From: Thioalkalivibrio sp.
GTDB taxonomy: Bacteria; Pseudomonadota; Gammaproteobacteria; Ectothiorhodospirales; Ectothiorhodospiraceae
Direction: 5' to 3'
Assembly: GCA_018224485.1 (NCBI GenBank)
Contig: JAGTVE010000106.1
Coordinates: 1 to 9,945, forward strand
Length of the DNA stretch: 9,945 bases
The translations under genes were made by a program, and so were the position numbers. Under the pieces are notes generated by a model, which saw nothing but the letters and a program-made list of their open reading frames with translations, searched no databases and had not been told where the DNA came from. This document shows, piece by piece, positions 7,364 to 9,945 of the stretch. Positions within the stretch are counted from its first letter, which is position 1. Every line of letters starts with the position of its first letter.

Positions 7364-8299
7364 ATGCGCGTATCCACCACCCAGGTCTTCCAGAACGGTC
7401 TCGACTCCATGCAGCGCAGTCAGCAGGAGCTGTCGCGCACGCAGCTGCAGCTCGGATCCGGCGAGCGGATCCTGAGCCCCTCCGACGACCCCAGCGGCGC
7501 GGTGCAGTCCCTGCAGCTGACCAGCGCAATCGAGAAGCTCGAGCAGTACGAACGCAACAGCCTGTCGCTGCAGCAGCGGCTGGGCACCAGCGAGACCGTG
7601 GTGAGTTCCGCAGTGGACGGGCTGCAGCGGGTGCGCGAGCTGGTGGTGCAGGGCAACAACGGCAGCCAGACCAACGAGACCCGCGCGATGATCGCCGGGG
7701 AGATCCGCCAGGCGCGGGACGAACTCGTCCAGCTCGCGAACAGCCAGGACGCGAACGGCGAATACCTGTTCGCCGGGCTGAGTTCGTGGACCCAACCCTT
7801 CGAGGTCGACGAAGACGGGAACGTGAATTACCAGGGCGACGACGGGCAGCGCTCGGTGCAGATCAGTCCGGCCCGCACCGTGCCCCTCGGCGACTCCGGC
7901 GAGCGGGTCTTCGTGGACATCCCGAACGGCGAAGGGGATCCGCAGCCGCTGTTCGACACCTACGCCCGCATCGTCGAGGCCCTGGAGACCCCGGTCACGG
8001 ACCAGGCGGGCCGCGAGGACCTCAACGGCGCGATGGCACGGGGTCTCGGGGACCTCGACCGGGCGCTCGGGCACCTGCTGGAGGTCCAGACCGATCTTGG
8101 CGGGCGCATGAACACCGTGGAGACCCAGAGCCGGATCAACGAGGACCAGTTGCTGCAGGTCCGGACCGCGCTGTCCGAGATACGCGATCTCGACTACGCC
8201 GAGGCCATCAGCCGCTTCAACCTGCAGCAGACCGCGCTGCAGGCGGCGCAGCAGACCTTCGTGCAGGTGCAGTGGCTGTCGCTGTTCAACTTCCTGTAG
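7364..8299 (+). CDS. flgL: Flagellar hook-associated protein 3 FlgL
   Basis: FlgL is the second junction protein, linking FlgK to the flagellin filament, and belongs to the flagellin superfamily. The 311-residue product begins MRVSTTQVFQNGLDSMQRSQ and carries the N-terminal flagellin-like helix with LQLGSGERILSPSDDPSGAV at residues 28-47. The C-terminal helix reads LDYAEAISRFNLQQTALQAA and ends VQWLSLFNFL, a typical FlgL tail rather than that of flagellin. The start at 7364 lies 5 bases after the flgK stop, with a GTGAGG site (7347-7352) inside the flgK end, so the two are translationally linked. No convincing hairpin and T-run terminator follows, so some transcription could continue into flgA. 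Confidence 0.96.
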   Translation: MRVSTTQVFQNGLDSMQRSQQELSRTQLQLGSGERILSPSDDPSGAVQSLQLTSAIEKLEQYERNSLSLQQRLGTSETVVSSAVDGLQRVRELVVQGNNGSQTNETRAMIAGEIRQARDELVQLANSQDANGEYLFAGLSSWTQPFEVDEDGNVNYQGDDGQRSVQISPARTVPLGDSGERVFVDIPNGEGDPQPLFDTYARIVEALETPVTDQAGREDLNGAMARGLGDLDRALGHLLEVQTDLGGRMNTVETQSRINEDQLLQVRTALSEIRDLDYAEAISRFNLQQTALQAAQQTFVQVQWLSLFNFL

Positions 8300-8322
8300 C
8301 CGGATCGCCGGGGTCGCTCAGA

Positions 8323-8338
8323 TGGCACGTCGATTGCA
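8323..8338 (+). promoter_or_regulatory. Sigma-54 (RpoN) promoter for flgA
   Basis: TGGCAC at 8323-8328, five bases, then TTGCA at 8334-8338 is a full match to the sigma-54 consensus TGGCAC-N5-TTGCW. The GG and GC dinucleotides are 10 bases apart, as required. It lies in the 124-bp flgL-flgA gap, pointing towards flgA. Transcription would start around 8349, giving a leader of about 75 bases. Sigma-54 promoters need an enhancer-binding activator; FleQ/FlrA does this for flagellar genes in Pseudomonas and Vibrio. I could not identify an activator site with confidence. Confidence 0.88.
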
Positions 8339-8423
8339 TCTACCCTCAGTGAGGACCGGTTCCGCCAGAAATCCGACGGGCGCGGACCGGGCATTCGCAT
8401 CGAGGTGAACCGGAGACGGCCCG

Positions 8424-9146
8424 ATGGGGTATCGGCGCAAATACAATCCAAGGAACAGATGGCTGCTGGCGGCCCTCCTGCTGCTGGCCGGCAGTGGTGC
8501 CGCGGCCCAGGAACCGCAGCGGAACATCCTGGCGGCGGCCACCGCCTTCATGGAGGCGGCCGCTGCCGAGGACCATGGCGCGGGCTTCGAGGTCTCGGTG
8601 ACCGCGGGTCCGCTCGACGACCGGTTGCGGCTGCGTGCCTGCGCGGAGGGGCTCGAGGCCTTCACCGCGCCGGGCACCCGCACCGCGGGCAACACCACGG
8701 TGGGCGTGCGCTGCCATGGCCCGGTGTCCTGGACCCTGTACGTGCCGGTTCAGATCGAGGTCCACGGCGAGGTGGTCGTGCTCGGCCAGCCGCTGCCCCG
8801 GGGAAGCGTGCTGCAGCCCTCGCACCTGCGGCTGGAGAGGCAGGACGTCGGCCGGCTCAGCAATGGCTACCTCGGGAGCCTGGAAGAGGCCCGGGACATG
8901 GTGCTGCGCCGCGCGCTGCAGGCCGGCACGGTGCTGACGCCGCAGGTGGTGGAGCCGCCGCGCCTGGTCGAGCGCGGACAGCGCGTGCTGCTACTGGCCG
9001 AGACCGGCTCGGTGGCGGTGCGGGTCCAGGCGGAGGCGATGGGCGACGGTGCGCTGGGCGAGCGGGTCCGGGTGCGCAACCTGTCGTCGCAGGAGATCGT
9101 AGAGGGACGGGTACTGTCGCACGGGGTGGTGGGTGTTAGCATGTAG
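8424..9146 (+). CDS. flgA: FlgA, periplasmic chaperone for P-ring assembly
   Basis: FlgA binds FlgI in the periplasm and helps it polymerise into the P ring. The 240-residue product has a basic N terminus (MGYRRKYNPRNR), a hydrophobic core at about residues 13-24 and a likely signal peptidase site after AAA at residue 28. The mature protein shows the FlgA plan: a diverse N-terminal part with two Cys (LRLRACAEG and VGVRCHGPVSW), then a SAF-type domain (GQPLPRGSVLQPSHLRLERQ onward). It ends in the C-terminal pattern VRVQAEAMGDGALGERVRVRNLSSQ followed by IVEGRV. The ATG at 8424 has GGAG at 8412-8415, 8 bases upstream. It is transcribed in the same direction as flgKL and has its own sigma-54 promoter. 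In E. coli, by contrast, flgA lies beside flgB on the opposite strand. Confidence 0.95.
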   Translation: MGYRRKYNPRNRWLLAALLLLAGSGAAAQEPQRNILAAATAFMEAAAAEDHGAGFEVSVTAGPLDDRLRLRACAEGLEAFTAPGTRTAGNTTVGVRCHGPVSWTLYVPVQIEVHGEVVVLGQPLPRGSVLQPSHLRLERQDVGRLSNGYLGSLEEARDMVLRRALQAGTVLTPQVVEPPRLVERGQRVLLLAETGSVAVRVQAEAMGDGALGERVRVRNLSSQEIVEGRVLSHGVVGVSM

Positions 9147-9151
9147 GAGAG

Positions 9152-9220
9152 TGCCTTGCGAGGACTCAGGGGCACCGTCGCCGGGTCTCCGCGTCAACGG
9201 TCATGTCCGTAGGCAAGGCA
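9152..9220. repeat. 8-bp perfect inverted repeat downstream of flgA
   Basis: TGCCTTGC at 9152-9159 is the exact reverse complement of GCAAGGCA at 9213-9220, separated by 53 bases. One further G-T pair can form on the outside. It begins 6 bases after the flgA stop. It could close a long-range stem in the flgA mRNA 3' end, or be chance. I see no strong inner hairpin. Confidence 0.3.
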
Positions 9221-9239
9221 TACCAAAAAATGAAGGCAA

Positions 9240-9317
9240 GCCACGGAAAACACGGACATCACGGAATATGACGGGCATGCAAATTCTTTTCCGTGTGTTT
9301 CCGTGTACTTCCGTGGC
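9240..9317. repeat. Palindromic CACGGA-repeat element
   Basis: The left arm (9240-9266) has three near-copies of an octamer at 9-base steps: CCACGGAA at 9241, ACACGGAC at 9250 and TCACGGAA at 9259. The right arm (9289-9317) has three copies of the complement at 10-base steps: TTCCGTGT at 9289, TTCCGTGT at 9299 and TTCCGTGG at 9309. The arms pair with small bulges around a 22-base loop that includes the palindrome GCATGC (9275-9280). The structure and lower GC mark it as a dispersed intergenic palindrome of the REP/MITE kind rather than native flagellar sequence. From memory, similar ACACGGAA/TTCCGTGT repeats recur between genes in many bacterial genomes. Copy number in this genome cannot be judged from one window. 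Confidence 0.75.
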
Positions 9318-9325
9318 CGCTTTTT
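9240..9325 (+). terminator. Possible rho-independent terminator after flgA
   Basis: The palindrome at 9240-9317 can fold into a long imperfect hairpin, closed at the base by GCCACGGAA against TTCCGTGGC. It is followed after three bases by TTTTT (9321-9325). An A6 run at 9225-9230 lies on the other side, so it could act in both directions. Against this, the stem is bulged and the T run is short and interrupted. If active, it would separate the flgA transcript from the sigma-28 promoter of flgMN 5 bases further on. Confidence 0.35.
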
Positions 9326-9330
9326 CACGC

Positions 9331-9357
9331 TAAGGATTTTCGGCTGGCGGCCGATAC
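9331..9357 (+). promoter_or_regulatory. Sigma-28 (FliA) promoter for flgMN
   Basis: TAAGGATT at 9331-9338 and GCCGATAC at 9350-9357 are 11 bases apart, matching the sigma-28 consensus TAAAGTTT-N11-GCCGATAA with a nearly perfect -10. Transcription would start near 9364, about 35 bases before flgM. A sigma-28 promoter on flgM is established in Salmonella and Pseudomonas. There it makes the anti-sigma factor part of its own feedback loop. Confidence 0.8.
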
Positions 9358-9399
9358 AGGGGTCAGCAAAGGTCGGAGCATCGGCCCGAGGAATCGAAG

Positions 9400-9714
9400 A
9401 TGACGATGGATATCAAGAACAACCTGATACCAACCCAGCCCCGCACGACCGGCGAGGGCCGCAGTGTCGCGGAGAATGCCGGGGTGCGCGGCGGTGGCGC
9501 CGAGGGCGGCAAGGACCAGGGTAGCAGCGGAGACCGCGTGACCCTGAGCAATACCGCTAACCAGCTGAGCGACCTGACCCGCAGCGTGAGCGAACAGCCG
9601 GCGGTCGACACCCAGCGCGTGGAGCAGATCCGGAATTCGATCAAGCAGGGCACCTACGAGATCAATGCCGAGCGCATCGCCGATCGCCTGATCAATATGG
9701 AACGGGTCCGCTGA
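9400..9714 (+). CDS. flgM: Anti-sigma-28 factor FlgM
   Basis: FlgM binds sigma-28 (FliA) and blocks late flagellar genes until the hook is complete. It is then secreted through the flagellar channel and the block ends. The 104-residue product is close to the usual size of about 97. The N-terminal half is Gly/Ser-rich and low in hydrophobic residues, which fits a disordered, exportable segment. The C-terminal half carries the sigma-binding pattern: RVTLSNTANQLSDL (about 46-59), VDTQRVEQIRNSIKQGTYEI (about 69-88) and NAERIADRLINMER. The ATG at 9400 has GAGGAA 6 bases upstream. A second in-frame ATG at 9406 is 12 bases from that site and less likely. It has its own sigma-28 promoter and is followed by flgN after 4 bp. 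Confidence 0.95.
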   Translation: MTMDIKNNLIPTQPRTTGEGRSVAENAGVRGGGAEGGKDQGSSGDRVTLSNTANQLSDLTRSVSEQPAVDTQRVEQIRNSIKQGTYEINAERIADRLINMERVR

Positions 9715-9718
9715 TCCG

Positions 9719-9945
9719 ATGGCCGACACGGGCACAGCAGGGGACCGGCTGCACGAGCTGCTGAACCGGGCGGTACGCGAGTCCCTGCTGCTGGAGGCGG
9801 CGCTCGAGCGCGAGACCCGGGCCCTGTCCACCCACGACGTGGATGCGCTGCAGCAGGCGGTGAACGCCAAGCACCAGGCGGTGCAGGGCCTTGAAGCGGT
9901 GTCGCAGGAACAGGCGGCCCTGCTGCAGGCGGGCGGCTTTGCCGC
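9719..9945 (+). CDS. flgN: FlgN, export chaperone for FlgK and FlgL, 3' end missing
   Basis: FlgN binds the C termini of FlgK and FlgL in the cytoplasm and delivers them to the flagellar export gate. From the ATG at 9719, 75 codons are visible before the window ends, about half of a normal protein of 140-160 residues. The visible part is an alpha-helical, coiled-coil-like chain: LHELLNRAVRESLLLEAALE, then ERETRALSTHDVDALQQAVN and AKHQAVQGLEAVSQEQAALL. The ALSTHDVDALQQAVNAKHQAV segment matches the FlgN pattern of a paired helix with Leu and Gln/Lys-rich turns. There is no strong ribosome binding site, and the gene starts 4 bases after the flgM stop, so its translation is probably coupled to flgM. 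Assignment rests on this sequence pattern plus the flgM-flgN order seen in most proteobacteria. Confidence 0.88.
   Translation, partial: MADTGTAGDRLHELLNRAVRESLLLEAALERETRALSTHDVDALQQAVNAKHQAVQGLEAVSQEQAALLQAGGFA

Larger units (their letters stand above)
9147..9399. other. 253-bp flgA-flgM intergenic region
   Basis: This is the longest non-coding stretch in the window. In order it holds an 8-bp inverted repeat with a long loop (9152-9220), an A6 run (9225-9230), a palindromic CACGGA-repeat element (9240-9317), a T5 run (9321-9325), a sigma-28 promoter (9331-9357) and a leader with a GAGGAA ribosome binding site (9388-9393). The central part, 9221-9330, is about 48% GC by hand count, clearly lower than the flanking genes. 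A 66-codon frame crosses it (9133-9333), but it merely translates the repeat and is not considered a gene. Confidence 0.8.

Noticed and set aside
8299..8311. CCGG-ATCG-CCGG after flgL as a possible terminator
   Set aside because: The stem is only four base pairs and no T run follows.
9133..9333. 66-codon frame across the flgA-flgM gap
   Set aside because: Most of it is a translation of the palindromic repeat and it has no family resemblance. It begins inside the end of flgA.

Overview
The window lies entirely inside a flagellar gene cluster, with every gene on the + strand. The order is flgE (5' end cut off), flgF, flgG, flgH, flgI, flgJ, flgK, flgL, flgA, flgM, flgN (3' end cut off). The DNA is GC-rich. 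The cluster encodes a P ring, an outer-membrane L-ring lipoprotein, a FlgJ with a fused muramidase, and flgA and flgM preceded by sigma-54 and sigma-28 promoter motifs. Together these suggest a high-GC gammaproteobacterium with a Pseudomonas/Vibrio-like flagellar hierarchy. A Chromatiales/Ectothiorhodospiraceae-type organism is a guess; no rRNA or species-specific marker is present.

Layout. From 1 to 5637 are the hook and basal-body genes, from flgE (hook) through flgF and flgG (rod), flgH (L ring) and flgI (P ring) to flgJ (rod cap and peptidoglycan hydrolase). Gaps are 13-40 bp and nothing suggests an internal terminator, so they look like one transcript. From 5638 to 8299 are flgK and flgL, the hook-filament junction proteins. 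They are preceded by a sigma-28-like promoter in the last codons of flgJ and by a 17-codon open reading frame with a strong ribosome binding site that overlaps the flgK start. A 124-bp gap after flgL holds a consensus sigma-54 promoter (8323-8338) for flgA, the P-ring chaperone. A 253-bp gap after flgA holds a palindromic CACGGA-repeat element (9240-9317), a T run that may make it a terminator, and a well-spaced sigma-28 promoter (9331-9357) for flgM (anti-sigma-28) and flgN (chaperone for FlgK and FlgL).

How it works together. Early genes build the rod, rings and hook. FlgA assists P-ring assembly. Once the hook is finished, FlgM is exported, sigma-28 is freed, and flgKL and flgMN transcription rises. 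FlgN then delivers FlgK and FlgL to the export gate. The promoter types read here fit this order: sigma-54 for flgA, and sigma-28 for flgKL and flgMN.

I see no undescribed biological system. The parts most worth a second look are the leader ORF and putative promoter before flgK, and the palindromic repeat between flgA and flgM.
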